Assembly (NCBI GenBank): GCA_964516925.1
Contig: CAZEXL010000021.1
Coordinates: 1-22,647, forward strand
Source: CAG-552 sp964516925
GTDB taxonomy: Bacteria > Bacillota > Clostridia > Christensenellales > Pumilibacteraceae
DNA length: 22,647 nt
Direction: 5' to 3'
The first letter of the stretch is position 1. Each line of letters starts with the position of its first letter. Made by a program: the position numbers and the translations under genes. The notes below the pieces were generated by a model. The model made no database searches. It was not told the origin of the DNA and saw only the letters and a program-made list of their open reading frames with translations. This document shows, one piece after another, positions 6,279-15,349 of the stretch.

Positions 6279-9200
6279 ATGTACGAAAAAGTTAATCCCA
6301 ATCTCGATTTTGTAGAAAGAGAAAAAGAAGTAATCGACTTTTGGAATAAAAACGACGTATTTGCCGCTTCGATGAAGCAAACCGAGGGCGGCGAAGAATT
6401 TTCATTTTACGACGGACCGCCTACTGCCAACGGCAAACCGCACATAGGACACATACTTACGCGCGTAATGAAGGATATAGTTCCAAGATACAAGACCATG
6501 AAGGGCTATCACGTTTTACGTAAGGCAGGCTGGGATACGCACGGTCTTCCCGTCGAGCTCGAAGTGGAAAAGAAGCTCGGCATGGACGGCAAACAGGATA
6601 TCGAAAAATACGGCATCGAACCGTTTATCGCTCAGTGTAAAGAAAGCGTTTGGAAGTATAAGACCGAGTGGGAAAGAATGAGCGAACGCGTAGGCTATTG
6701 GGTGGATATGGAGCACCCGTACGTAACTTACGACGACAACTATATCGAGTCGGTTTGGTGGTCGCTTAAAGAAATCGCAAAAAAAGGACTTATCTACAAA
6801 GGTCACAAAATAGTACCGTACTGCCCTCGCTGCGGAACGGCTCTTTCGTCGCACGAAGTTGCGCAGGGCTACAAAGACGTCGAGGAAACTACAGCTATCG
6901 CTAAGTTTAAAGTTGTAGGCGAAAGCAACGTGTTTATTCTTGCTTGGACGACCACGCCGTGGACGCTTCCCAGCAACGTTGCGCTTTGTATGCACCCCGA
7001 CTACGAATACAGCAAAATTAAGGTAGGCGAAGAGTTTTATATTTTGGCAAAAGAGCTTATCCCCACGATTTTCGGCGCAGACGAATATCAAACGGTGGAC
7101 ACTAAGCTTGGCAAAGAGTACGAATATCTTGCTTACGAGCCGCTCTTCGATTTTTATAAAGGCAACGAAAAGAAGCATTACGTGGTAAACGATACGTACG
7201 TTACGCTCACCGACGGTACGGGCGTCGTTCATATTGCGCCTGCGTTCGGCGAGGACGACGCGAAAGTAGGCAGAAGATACAAGCTTCCGTTCGTTCAGCT
7301 TATAAACGAGCAGGGTAAGTTTATATCCGAAGCAGGAGCATATGCCGGAGTGTTCTGCAAAGACGCCGACAAAGACATAATCAAGGAACTCCGTCAGCGC
7401 GGATTGTTGCTTAAAACCCTAAAGGTTACGCACAGCTATCCGTTCTGTTGGAGGTGTGACACGCCGCTATTGTATTACGCGCGTTCCACGTGGTTTATAA
7501 AGACCACCGAAATTCGCGACAGGCTTCTAAAGAACAATGCGTCGGTAAATTGGATGCCCGAAGCAATAGGCAAGGGCAGAATGGGCAATTTTCTCGAAAA
7601 TGTCGTGGATTGGGGACTTTCGCGCGACAGATATTGGGGCACTCCGCTTCCCATCTGGGTTTGCGAGGACTGCGGCGAGATAAAAGTTATAGGTTCTAAG
7701 GCAGAGCTTAAAGCCGAGGGCGGTTTGCAAGGAGACATCGAACTTCACAAGCCGTACGTAGACAAAGTAGAACTTAAGTGCGGTAAGTGCGGCGGAAAAA
7801 TGCATCGCACTCCCGAAGTTATCGACTGTTGGTACGATTCGGGTTCTATGCCGTTTGCGCAGTATCACTATCCGTTCGAGAACAAAGATACGTTCGAAAA
7901 GACGTTCCCTGCCGATTTTATATCCGAAGCCGTCGATCAAACCAGAGGTTGGTTTTATACGTTGCTTGCAATATCGTCGCTTATTTTCGATAAGGCGCCG
8001 TTTAAGAACTGCATAGTGCTCGGGCACGTAAACGACAAAAACGGAATAAAAATGAGCAAGCACAAGGGCAACGTCGTAGACCCGTGGTCGGTACTCGACA
8101 AGCAAGGCGCCGATGCGGTAAGATGGTACTTCTACACTACGTCTCAGCCGTGGCTTCCGTCGCGCTTCAGTGCCGAAGCCGTAAGCGAAGCTCAACGCAA
8201 ATACTTGGGCACGCTTTGGAACACGTATTCGTTCTACGTGCTTTACGCCGAAATCGACAAGTTCGATCCGACTAAATACGACTTTAACAAAGTCAAATTC
8301 TCGCTTATGGACAGATGGATATTGTCCGAAGTCAATTCGCTCGTAAAACAAACGGACGAACTTTTAAGCGAATACAAAATTACCGAAAGCGCCAGACTTT
8401 TGGCGGATTTTACGGACGGATTAAGCAATTGGTATATCCGTCGTTGCCGCGACAGATTCTGGGGCAGCGACATGAACGACGACAAAATTGCCGCTTATAT
8501 GACGCTTAACAAAGTGCTCGTTACGCTTATCGGGCTAACCGCGCCGTTCACTCCGTTCATCGCCGAAAGCATATATCAAAACGTAGTTCGCAGCGTGGAC
8601 AAATCGGCTCCCGTGTCGGTACATCTTACTTCTTTCCCCGTTTGCGACGAAAGATTCATTGACGAAAAACTCAGCGCCGAAATGAAAGTGGCCATGGAAG
8701 CGGCTGCGCTTGGCAGAGCGGCTCGCAACGCAGCCAACGTAAAAAATCGTCAGCCGCTTAAAAGAGTGCTGTTGTGCGGCACAAACGTAATAAGCGACGG
8801 TTTGCTCGAAGTTATTCGCGACGAGCTTAACGTAAAGAATATCGAATTTATTTCGGACGCAGGCGAATACGTTACGTACGAAGTAAAACCGCAGCTTAAA
8901 ACGCTAGGACCTAAGTACGGCAGGCTTATAAACGATATTCGTTCGTATCTTGCCGCCAACGCCGAAAGCGTCGTCAAATCGATTAAGGACAGCGGCGTTT
9001 GCGAGTTTAACATCGGCGAAACCGCGGTAAGCTTAAAAGAGGAAGATTTACTTATAGGTATTATCAATCGCGAAGGTTTTGCGTCCGAATCGGCAAAAGG
9101 ATTAACGGCAATTTTGGACACCGAACTTACCGACGAACTTATTGCCGAAGGACTTGCGCGCGAGCTTGTAAGCAAAATTCAAACTATGCGTAAGGACAGC

Positions 9201-9383
9201 GGCTTCGAAGTTACCGATCGCATAGTAGTGTACTATCATTCCGACTCTAAAGAAGTTAACGACGTTATGTCGTCGGGCGCGATTGCAAAGGACGTTCTTG
9301 CCGACAAGGTCGTAAACGAAGAACGAGGCAAAGAGTGGAATATCAACGGTTTAACCGTTAAGCTCGACGTACAAAGAGTATGA
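6279..9383 (+). CDS. ileS: Isoleucyl-tRNA synthetase, long (type 2-like) form
   Basis: The enzyme charges tRNA-Ile with isoleucine in the cytoplasm. The class I signatures are PHIGH (residues 54-58) and KMSKHKGN (591-598). A CPRCGTALSSHEVAQGY zinc-type motif lies in the editing-domain region near residue 190, TTTPWTLPSN is the start of the editing site, and a long C-terminal anticodon-binding region follows. The length of 1034 residues and these motif variants fit the longer IleRS group shared by clostridia, some other bacteria and eukaryotes; members of this group are often naturally insensitive to mupirocin, which is an inference here. The start has AGAGGTG at a normal distance. It is the first gene of the operon and overlaps the next gene by four bases (ATGA). 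Confidence 0.98.
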   Translation: MYEKVNPNLDFVEREKEVIDFWNKNDVFAASMKQTEGGEEFSFYDGPPTANGKPHIGHILTRVMKDIVPRYKTMKGYHVLRKAGWDTHGLPVELEVEKKLGMDGKQDIEKYGIEPFIAQCKESVWKYKTEWERMSERVGYWVDMEHPYVTYDDNYIESVWWSLKEIAKKGLIYKGHKIVPYCPRCGTALSSHEVAQGYKDVEETTAIAKFKVVGESNVFILAWTTTPWTLPSNVALCMHPDYEYSKIKVGEEFYILAKELIPTIFGADEYQTVDTKLGKEYEYLAYEPLFDFYKGNEKKHYVVNDTYVTLTDGTGVVHIAPAFGEDDAKVGRRYKLPFVQLINEQGKFISEAGAYAGVFCKDADKDIIKELRQRGLLLKTLKVTHSYPFCWRCDTPLLYYARSTWFIKTTEIRDRLLKNNASVNWMPEAIGKGRMGNFLENVVDWGLSRDRYWGTPLPIWVCEDCGEIKVIGSKAELKAEGGLQGDIELHKPYVDKVELKCGKCGGKMHRTPEVIDCWYDSGSMPFAQYHYPFENKDTFEKTFPADFISEAVDQTRGWFYTLLAISSLIFDKAPFKNCIVLGHVNDKNGIKMSKHKGNVVDPWSVLDKQGADAVRWYFYTTSQPWLPSRFSAEAVSEAQRKYLGTLWNTYSFYVLYAEIDKFDPTKYDFNKVKFSLMDRWILSEVNSLVKQTDELLSEYKITESARLLADFTDGLSNWYIRRCRDRFWGSDMNDDKIAAYMTLNKVLVTLIGLTAPFTPFIAESIYQNVVRSVDKSAPVSVHLTSFPVCDERFIDEKLSAEMKVAMEAAALGRAARNAANVKNRQPLKRVLLCGTNVISDGLLEVIRDELNVKNIEFISDAGEYVTYEVKPQLKTLGPKYGRLINDIRSYLAANAESVVKSIKDSGVCEFNIGETAVSLKEEDLLIGIINREGFASESAKGLTAILDTELTDELIAEGLARELVSKIQTMRKDSGFEVTDRIVVYYHSDSKEVNDVMSSGAIAKDVLADKVVNEERGKEWNINGLTVKLDVQRV

Positions 9384-10237
9384 TAGCGTCGGGTTGGAAA
9401 GATTACGAAGTTATCGCCACGTCTTGCGGCGAAAAGCTTGAACGCTGGGGCAATGTGTATTTGCTTCGTCCCGATCCGCAGGTTATTTGGAAGGGGAAGG
9501 ACCTTAGCTCGTTTACTCGGCTTAACGCGCATTACCATCGGTCCGAGTCGGGCGGAGGCAAGTGGGAATTTAAAAAGAACACGCCTTCGCAGTGGCAAAT
9601 CGAATACAAAGACCTTAAGTTTTTAATTAAACCGATGGGATTCAAACACGTAGGGCTGTTTCCCGAACAGTCGGCAAATTGGGATAAAATGCGCCGATTA
9701 ATTGAAGCTCGTTTATCGGGCGGAGGCAAAGAGCTTAACGTGCTTAACCTTTTCGGATACACGGGCGGTGCAACGGTAGCTTGCGCAAAAAGCGGTGCAA
9801 AGGTCACGCACGTGGACGCTGCCAGGGCTATGGTTGATAGGTGCAAGCAAAACGCCGATCAAAGCGGCGTTCAGCCTGACAGAATAAGATATATAGTGGA
9901 CGACTGTATGAAATTCGTCTCGCGCGAAATAAAGCGAGGTAAAAAGTACGAAGCGATAATTATGGATCCGCCTTCGTACGGCCGCGGACCGAACGGCGAG
10001 ATGTGGAAGATCGAGGACGGATTATACGATCTTGTAAAGCTTACGACGCAAGTTATGTCGGACGATCCGTTGTTCTATCTTATAAACAGCTACACGACGG
10101 GGCTTCAACCGTCGGTGCTCGACAATATGCTTTCGTTGCTTTTGCCGAGCGGCACGCACGAAGGATACGAGCTTTGTTTGCCTACGTCGGAGGGTATAGT
10201 TCTACCGGCGGGCGCAAGCGGATTTTGGAGGACTTAA
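9380..10237 (+). CDS. Class I SAM-dependent methyltransferase, RlmI/RlmK-like
   Basis: This is a 285-residue protein with a Rossmann-type methyltransferase domain. Motif I is VLNLFGYTGG (121-130), the acidic residue that binds the SAM ribose is Asp146 in THVDAA, and the catalytic motif is MDPPSYGRGP (195-204). The N-terminal part (HYHRSESGGGKWEF, then IKPMGFKHVGLFPEQ) resembles the substrate side of the COG1092 rRNA cytosine methyltransferases, but the PUA domain of RlmI is absent. The likely target is rRNA; the exact base is unknown. The start ATG lies inside the end of ileS (4-base overlap), so translation is probably coupled. Its stop overlaps the next start by one base. Confidence 0.88.
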   Translation: MIASGWKDYEVIATSCGEKLERWGNVYLLRPDPQVIWKGKDLSSFTRLNAHYHRSESGGGKWEFKKNTPSQWQIEYKDLKFLIKPMGFKHVGLFPEQSANWDKMRRLIEARLSGGGKELNVLNLFGYTGGATVACAKSGAKVTHVDAARAMVDRCKQNADQSGVQPDRIRYIVDDCMKFVSREIKRGKKYEAIIMDPPSYGRGPNGEMWKIEDGLYDLVKLTTQVMSDDPLFYLINSYTTGLQPSVLDNMLSLLLPSGTHEGYELCLPTSEGIVLPAGASGFWRT

Positions 10238-10944
10238 TGAAAGATTTGATAGTTCTGCACGAAGACAATCACGTAATAGTTGTGGTCAAGCCGCAGAATA
10301 TTCCGACGCAAGCCGATTCCAGCGGCGACGTAGATTTACTTTCAAAAGTAAAGGAGTACGTAAAGGTCAAGTACGATAAGCCGGGCGAAGCGTACGTAGG
10401 CTTGGTGCACAGGCTGGATCGTCCCACCGGCGGAATAATGGTCTTTGCCCGAACTAGCAAGGCGGCTAGTCGACTTTGCGAACAAATCGTTAACGGTGAG
10501 TTCGAAAAAAGATATTTGGCGGTAACCGTAGGACATCCGCGAGATAAGCGAGGCAGATTGCAAAACTACCTCGTAAAGGACGAAGCGAACAATATCGTAA
10601 AGATAGTTCCCGCAATGGTCGAGGGCGCAAAAAAGGCCGTACTCGATTATAACGTGCTTGAAACGAACGACAAAATATCGCTTATCGACGTCAAGCTTAT
10701 TACCGGCAGAAGCCATCAGGCGCGCGTTCAGCTTGCCGGACAGGGTTGTCCCATTTTCGGCGACGCTAAGTACGGCGGTGACGTTTTGGCAAAAGGTCAC
10801 AAGCTTGCGCTTTGGTCGTACAGTTTAAGGTTCGTGCATCCCGTAACCAAGCAGATTATGGTGTTTAAGGTTTTCCCGCCTGAAATAACGCCGTGGAAGT
10901 TTTTTGCGGTAGACAAATATATAAACGTAGTTAAACCCGAATAA
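10237..10944 (+). CDS. RluA-family RNA pseudouridine synthase
   Basis: This 235-residue enzyme should isomerise uridine to pseudouridine in rRNA or tRNA. The family signature HRLDRPTGGIMVF is at residues 58-70, with Asp61 the expected catalytic residue; LITGRSHQARVQLA and GDAKYGG follow in the expected order. There is no S4 RNA-binding domain, as in short RluA members. The start is ATG 10237, set by GGAGGA at 10227-10232 and a one-base overlap with the methyltransferase stop (TAATG). The open frame extends further upstream, but that part overlaps the methyltransferase and lacks a good site. The target base cannot be told from sequence. Confidence 0.93.
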   Translation: MKDLIVLHEDNHVIVVVKPQNIPTQADSSGDVDLLSKVKEYVKVKYDKPGEAYVGLVHRLDRPTGGIMVFARTSKAASRLCEQIVNGEFEKRYLAVTVGHPRDKRGRLQNYLVKDEANNIVKIVPAMVEGAKKAVLDYNVLETNDKISLIDVKLITGRSHQARVQLAGQGCPIFGDAKYGGDVLAKGHKLALWSYSLRFVHPVTKQIMVFKVFPPEITPWKFFAVDKYINVVKPE

Positions 10945-10955
10945 GGAGTAGTAAT

Positions 10956-12287
10956 ATGAATATTTATTTTAACATTGAAAAACTTATTACTTACGCAAAG
11001 ATTCATTTGCTTTTGGACGAAGCAAACGAGATTTACGTTCGTAACGCAATTATGCAAAAGCTTAATCTAAGCGAGTACGAAGATTGCGAAATCGACGAGG
11101 AAGAAATCGAGGAATACGAAAATCCGTACGGCATTTTGGACGAGCTTTTTGCTTACGCCGTACAAAACGGTATCGTTTCGACGGACAAACGGCAGCTTTT
11201 CGACGCCGAAATTATGGATATCGTGTCGCTTCGCCCCGGCGAAATGGAGGATATGTTCGAGTCCTTAAGTAAAAATCAAGCCAAGGCGCTTGAGTGGGTG
11301 TGCGATTATGCCGTTAAAAACGGTTCGTCAAAGGTCGATTTTAACAGGTGGGAAAACAAGGGCGACAAAAATATCGAAGTCGTTTTTGCTTCCTGTTGCG
11401 GCGGAAAAGTAGGATATCCCGGTTGTTGCGTTTGCGTAAAGGGCGAAGGTTACGGCGTGCACCGCAACGAGCGTTACGTAAAGCTTCCGTTTGGCGACGT
11501 ATACTTCAAAGCGGCAAAGCACGCGTATTCGGTAGGAATGGGCAACGTCGTTTCTTACGAGCATAAGCCTATGGTAATAAACGAAGAAGCGCTTAATACG
11601 ATGTTTGACTTTATCGAATCAACGCCCGGTTGGTTTATACTCGGTGCCGAAACCGATTGTGAACACGGCAGATTTATTTGCGGTCACAAGGCAATGCCCG
11701 TTCATAAGGCTAACGACAAGCGCAGATTCAAGTGCAAGGACTATCAATACATCAACGTTACCGAAACCGATTGGTACGTAAGCACGCTTAGACTAAGTTG
11801 CACCAATCGCGAAAAACTTATAGAATTAGCACTTAAAATCATCGACGCATTCAAAGCCGACGGCGGAAACGTAATGGCTAGCGTACGCAAAGCCGAAAGC
11901 AAGTTTGTAGTCGAACTGTCGTTTATGCGCGGTCAGCCCAAAAAGGACAACGGCGGACTTGCAAAGCTCGACGTGTGCGCGCTTGGCGGCATATTCCGTA
12001 TCGACGGACAAACCGAAGCTCGTCTTAAAACGATCGAAAAGTATCTTACCAAGGAAATTCGCTTCACTCCTGCTTGCCTTACGGGCGGCATGGAACTGCA
12101 CGCAAAGATGATCGACAGGCTTCTAAAGGAAACCGCAAATCTTAATCTCGGCGCAGTCGAAGCGGCTCTCGACGTAAAAGAAGAATGCAAAAAGACGCTC
12201 GTAGCTTCGCTTAACGACGTAAAAGCGTTTAGCGAGAAAGAAACGGAAGAATTTCTTGAAAAGCTTAACGCAGTGCTTGTAAAATAG
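10956..12287 (+). CDS. Divergent class II GalT-like protein (hexose-1-phosphate uridylyltransferase fold)
   Basis: The 443-residue protein matches, from memory, the class II (Bacillus/Lactobacillus type) galactose-1-phosphate uridylyltransferase along its length: DEANEIYVRNAI (21-32), ILDELFAYAVQNGIV (60-74), LFDAEIMDIVSLRPGEM (81-97), GYPGCCVC (153-160), PMVINEEALNTMFDFI (205-220) and WYVSTLRLS (273-281). Where the family has SHDHFQGG, the active-site His motif, this protein reads FICGHKAMPVH (240-250), and the upstream NHR and downstream HPHKELHHI motifs are also not seen. It is about 50 residues shorter than usual. It may be a catalytically dead or repurposed relative. It is the last gene of the ileS operon, 11 bases after the pseudouridine synthase, with AAGGAG overlapping the previous stop. 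No galK or galE is nearby. Confidence 0.7.
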   Translation: MNIYFNIEKLITYAKIHLLLDEANEIYVRNAIMQKLNLSEYEDCEIDEEEIEEYENPYGILDELFAYAVQNGIVSTDKRQLFDAEIMDIVSLRPGEMEDMFESLSKNQAKALEWVCDYAVKNGSSKVDFNRWENKGDKNIEVVFASCCGGKVGYPGCCVCVKGEGYGVHRNERYVKLPFGDVYFKAAKHAYSVGMGNVVSYEHKPMVINEEALNTMFDFIESTPGWFILGAETDCEHGRFICGHKAMPVHKANDKRRFKCKDYQYINVTETDWYVSTLRLSCTNREKLIELALKIIDAFKADGGNVMASVRKAESKFVVELSFMRGQPKKDNGGLAKLDVCALGGIFRIDGQTEARLKTIEKYLTKEIRFTPACLTGGMELHAKMIDRLLKETANLNLGAVEAALDVKEECKKTLVASLNDVKAFSEKETEEFLEKLNAVLVK

Positions 12288-12354
12288 TAAAACGTTAAAG
12301 CGGCACGTTATCGTAAAAACGAAAACACGAGCTATGTTTTAAAGGAGGCGCGTT

Positions 12355-12612
12355 ATGTCTGCTAAAAACGACGTGGAAAAAACGAATAAGCTGGGCAATC
12401 TTGCGATAATATTTGCGTTTGCCTTTCCTTTGGTCGGGTTGATTCTCGGCATAATAGCCGTTGCTACGGCGGGTGAGGACGCTACTTTGCGTGTAGACGG
12501 AATAAAGGCAATAGTGATGAGCGTCGTAGTGGCATTGCTGGAAGTCGTTCTTGTAATAACGATCCTTGCGATTGCAGGTGCTTTGCCGTTTATAATGGCC
12601 GGTATGGCGTAA
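12355..12612 (+). CDS. Small two-helix membrane protein of unknown function
   Basis: The 85-residue protein has a short charged N-terminus and two hydrophobic segments at about residues 16-40 and 51-84. The first, with LVGLILGIIAV, resembles DUF4190-type small membrane proteins, but the match is only by eye. A near-perfect ribosome binding site AAAGGAGG lies seven bases before ATG. It is 16 bases upstream of the zinc-ribbon membrane protein and likely cotranscribed with it. No promoter or terminator was found in the 67 bases after the GalT-like gene, so read-through from the ileS operon is possible. Confidence 0.75.
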   Translation: MSAKNDVEKTNKLGNLAIIFAFAFPLVGLILGIIAVATAGEDATLRVDGIKAIVMSVVVALLEVVLVITILAIAGALPFIMAGMA

Positions 12613-12628
12613 ACAAAGCGAGGGAAGT

Positions 12629-13033
12629 ATGTATTGCAAAAAATGCGGAAACCAGATCAATATCGTCGGAGCGGAATATTGCCCCGTATGCGGCGAAAAA
12701 ATCGAACGTGGCGAACAAACGAACGTTAGCTACTGCACCAACTGCGGCGCGCAAGTGCCTTCTAACGCTCCGGTATGTCCTAATTGCGGCTTTTCTACCA
12801 ATAATCGACGCGAACTGCTAGCTGTAATAAAAGCCGAACGGCGAAACAAAAGGCGTCTTATCGCAAGCATAGTATTTTCTTTGTTGGGCGCGCCTTTGCT
12901 TGGTGCAATTCTTGCGATTATCGGAATGACTACCGCCGTAAACAAAAGCAACAAATCGGAAAAAAAGCTAGGGTATGTTGCGATATCTGTTTGCGCCGTA
13001 GCCGCTTTGGTTACGATACTGCTTTATATATAA
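12629..13033 (+). CDS. Double zinc-ribbon membrane protein
   Basis: The 134-residue protein has two zinc ribbons, CKKC...CPVC (residues 3-21) and CTNC...CPNC (36-53), each with the four Cys spacing of a short zinc ribbon. A basic linker (about 58-75) leads to two transmembrane helices (about 76-98 and 113-134). Such proteins are common in Firmicutes; their role is unknown. GAGGGA lies before the ATG. It pairs with the preceding small membrane protein and ends at a strong terminator. Confidence 0.85.
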   Translation: MYCKKCGNQINIVGAEYCPVCGEKIERGEQTNVSYCTNCGAQVPSNAPVCPNCGFSTNNRRELLAVIKAERRNKRRLIASIVFSLLGAPLLGAILAIIGMTTAVNKSNKSEKKLGYVAISVCAVAALVTILLYI

Positions 13034-13038
13034 AAAAT

Positions 13039-13074
13039 AAGCGACGATATGCTTTATGCTTATCGCCGCTTTTT
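13039..13074. terminator. Bidirectional terminator between convergent genes
   Basis: AAGCGACGATA (13039-13049) pairs with TATCGCCGCTT (13061-13071) with one A-C mismatch and an 11-base loop. A T run follows on the + strand and an A-rich run precedes it, so it serves both the zinc-ribbon gene and the convergent amidase-like gene whose stop is at 13076. Confidence 0.85.
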
Positions 13075-13075
13075 G

Positions 13076-14137
13076 TTACGGTTGTTGTCTTCCGCCGCCG
13101 ATAGGCGTTAATTTCGACCACGTCATTCTGCCCACCACGCCGTCAACGCTAAGTTCGTTTTCGCGTTGAAAAGCTTCGACGCACGCAAGCGTGTTTGCTC
13201 CGAATATGCCGTCTACGCTACTTATCGGATATAACTTAGAAAGTAATTTTTCTTGTAAGTATCGCACGTATACTCCGCGTGAACCTCGTCGCAACGTAGG
13301 TAAAGCGGCTTGGCGTAAAACATACAACCAGGTGTTTCTGCCCACCACGCCGTCCACAACAAGTCCGTTTTGCGCCTGAAAAGCCGTTACTGCGTTTTGC
13401 GTAGCAACGCCGAATACGCCGTCGGGTGATAGTTCTTCGCCGTATAAGTTAAGATAGCATTGCAAAAGTTGAACGTTTTTGCCTCGATATCCCCGCTTTA
13501 ATACGGGCAAAGACGTATAATAAATTTCGGGCACGAACGTAACGTCCAAATTTTCGCAAACGCCTATGCAGGCGCCGTCGCCGCAACTTTGTTGAAAATC
13601 GGGATCCACCATAAGCTTAGCTTCGTTAAAGTTCGTCATAAAACCGCATTCCGCCAAAACGGACGGGCAGTTTACCGAACGTAAAACGCCTATTTCGGCA
13701 AGAAAGCCTACGCCTAGATTTCTTAGCGGAATTTCTTCCGACAGCCCGGAAGAAACGTCGTAGGCAAGCAATCTGCTTAAAGAGGAATAATAGTTTTCTC
13801 TTGAATAAAACGTTTCAAAACCGTTAGCCGACGAAAAAACGTCGTTGCTTGATGCGGCGTTAAAAGCAAACGTAACCAATAGCGAAAGTCCTTGGCGGTT
13901 GATAAGCGAAACTCTGCGGCTTATCGAAAGGTCGGCTAGCTCCGGTTTTACGTCAAAAACGTTAAAGCCGCACCTAAGGCAGGCAATCAAAAAATAATAT
14001 TTTGCAGGGCGATTAAACTCGTTTTCGTAAAAGCTTCTGTTTATGTACGGCATAATCGGAGTGCGTTTACCCGCAGTAGGCGGATTTAGTCCGTGCTCGT
14101 CGTTTGCGCCGATATAAAATCTGTTTGCATTAGCCAT
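13076..14137 (-). CDS. Amidase_3-like cell-wall protein with two peptidoglycan-binding domains
   Basis: The 353-residue protein has an N-terminal N-acetylmuramoyl-L-alanine amidase (Amidase_3) fold, residues 5-200, and two PG_binding_1 domains (209-275 and 280-345; DGVFG...AVTAFQ...VDGVVGRNTW and DGIFG...CVEAFQ...VDGVVGRMTW). Amidase landmarks are DEHGLNPPTAGKRTP (13-27, His15), YENEFNR (37-43) and the catalytic Glu163 in VLAECGF. The usual SIHxNA zinc motif instead reads TFAFNA (89-94), so one zinc His is missing. There is no signal peptide; related proteins are sometimes made in the mother cell or released by lysis. ATG 14137 was chosen because AAGGAG lies six bases upstream on the coding strand; a longer frame to 14203 lacks this. 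It is the only minus-strand gene. Confidence 0.85.
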   Translation of the reverse strand: MANANRFYIGANDEHGLNPPTAGKRTPIMPYINRSFYENEFNRPAKYYFLIACLRCGFNVFDVKPELADLSISRRVSLINRQGLSLLVTFAFNAASSNDVFSSANGFETFYSRENYYSSLSRLLAYDVSSGLSEEIPLRNLGVGFLAEIGVLRSVNCPSVLAECGFMTNFNEAKLMVDPDFQQSCGDGACIGVCENLDVTFVPEIYYTSLPVLKRGYRGKNVQLLQCYLNLYGEELSPDGVFGVATQNAVTAFQAQNGLVVDGVVGRNTWLYVLRQAALPTLRRGSRGVYVRYLQEKLLSKLYPISSVDGIFGANTLACVEAFQRENELSVDGVVGRMTWSKLTPIGGGRQQP

Positions 14138-14196
14138 AAAAAACTCCTTACCGTGTTTATTTATGCGTCTGAAATTCAAAACGTTACTAGGTATAA

Positions 14197-14225
14197 TTGA
14201 CATTTTGCGGTAAATGAGTTACAAT
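14197..14225 (+). promoter_or_regulatory. Promoter of the S51 peptidase / dtd operon
   Basis: The -35 box TTGACA (14197-14202) is perfect and the -10 box is TACAAT (14220-14225), with a 17-base spacer. Transcription should start near 14232, leaving about 19 bases of leader that carries GGAGG (14239-14243). Confidence 0.85.
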
Positions 14226-14250
14226 GCGTACGTGCAGTGGAGGCAGACGT

Positions 14251-14901
14251 ATGACTAAAAGAATTATTGCAATCGGCGGCGGCGAAATCCGCAACAAAAC
14301 TACTTTGGAAATAGACGGAAAAATTGCCGAATTCATAAAACAGCGAGCATATCCTTCTAGAGGCAACGCATTGTTTTTGGGTACTGCAAGTCACGACAGT
14401 ATGCCGTACTTTAACAGTTTCCGCAAAACGTACACCTCCGTTTTTGATATTAAGGCGGAAGTAGGTTTGCTCGTGTACGGCGAAATGGACGAACAAAAAA
14501 TAAAGGATAAGTTTGATAAAGCCGACTGTATCTACGTCGGTGGCGGCGACACTAAGTTTATGCTCGACTTATGGAAACAAAAAGGCATAGACAAGTTGCT
14601 TAAAGAAGCTTACGACCGCGGCGTAATTTTGTGCGGACTAAGCGCCGGAGCGGTGTGTTGGTTCGACAACGCGTACACCGACTACGATATAATGCGCGGA
14701 CAAAGCTCCGAATACAAAGTTTTGCCGGCTCTCGGATATCTACGCGGCATAGCGTGTCCGCATTACGACGAACGCCCCGAATTCGACGGTGTAGCTTCGT
14801 CTTTCGACCTTGCGTACGCAATAGGCAACGACAGCGCGATAGTGTTTGAGGACGGCGAGCCCGTTTCGTATATCGGTAACGCAAAAAAGATAGGTAGGTA
14901 A
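14251..14901 (+). CDS. Peptidase S51 family protein (dipeptidase E-like)
   Basis: This is a 216-residue protein of the S51 serine peptidase family, which includes aspartyl dipeptidase (peptidase E) and cyanophycinase. The nucleophile motif is CGLSAGAVCW (Ser131), the His of the expected triad is His171 in ACPHYD, and YVGGGDT (95-101) is the conserved glycine-rich loop. Peptidase E cleaves Asp-X dipeptides; the substrate here is not proven. ATG 14251 was chosen because GGAGG lies seven bases before it; an in-frame ATG at 14224 lies upstream of the predicted transcript start. It is followed after four bases by dtd, and the two form an operon. Confidence 0.9.
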   Translation: MTKRIIAIGGGEIRNKTTLEIDGKIAEFIKQRAYPSRGNALFLGTASHDSMPYFNSFRKTYTSVFDIKAEVGLLVYGEMDEQKIKDKFDKADCIYVGGGDTKFMLDLWKQKGIDKLLKEAYDRGVILCGLSAGAVCWFDNAYTDYDIMRGQSSEYKVLPALGYLRGIACPHYDERPEFDGVASSFDLAYAIGNDSAIVFEDGEPVSYIGNAKKIGR

Positions 14902-14905
14902 CTTT

Positions 14906-15349
14906 ATGAAAGTTGTAATTCAAAGAGTAAAAAACGCAACGCTAAGCGTAGACGGCAAACTAATAAGCCAAATAGGCGTAGGACTTTGCGTGTACTTCGG
15001 TGTAGAGGTCGGCGATACGCAGGCGGAAGCCGATTATATGGCAAAAAAGATATACGCTATGCGTATTTTCGAGGACGAAAACGGCAAAATGAATAGGTCG
15101 GTAAGCGATGTAGGCGGCGAAATCCTGCTTATTTCGCAGTTTACTTTGTGCGCCGATTGCTCGGGCGGTAACCGTCCCAGCTTTATCGGTGCCGAAAAGC
15201 CCGATCGTGCCAACGAACTTTACGAGTACGAAGCCATTGCGCTTAAAGCTAAAGGCGCAATCGTCAAGCAAGGCGTGTTCGGAGCGGATATGCAAATCGA
15301 TCAACACAACGACGGACCGGTAACCATAATACTCGAAAAGCGTCCGTAG
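14906..15349 (+). CDS. dtd: D-aminoacyl-tRNA deacylase
   Basis: The 147-residue protein, standard size for the family, removes D-amino acids wrongly attached to tRNA and also clears glycine from some tRNAs. The two signatures are SQFTLCAD (77-84, with the conserved Thr80) and NDGPVTI (135-141), which contains the Gly-cisPro pair of the chiral selection site. It lies four bases after the S51 peptidase gene, so the two products are probably made together. No clear hairpin terminator follows. Confidence 0.97.
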   Translation: MKVVIQRVKNATLSVDGKLISQIGVGLCVYFGVEVGDTQAEADYMAKKIYAMRIFEDENGKMNRSVSDVGGEILLISQFTLCADCSGGNRPSFIGAEKPDRANELYEYEAIALKAKGAIVKQGVFGADMQIDQHNDGPVTIILEKRP

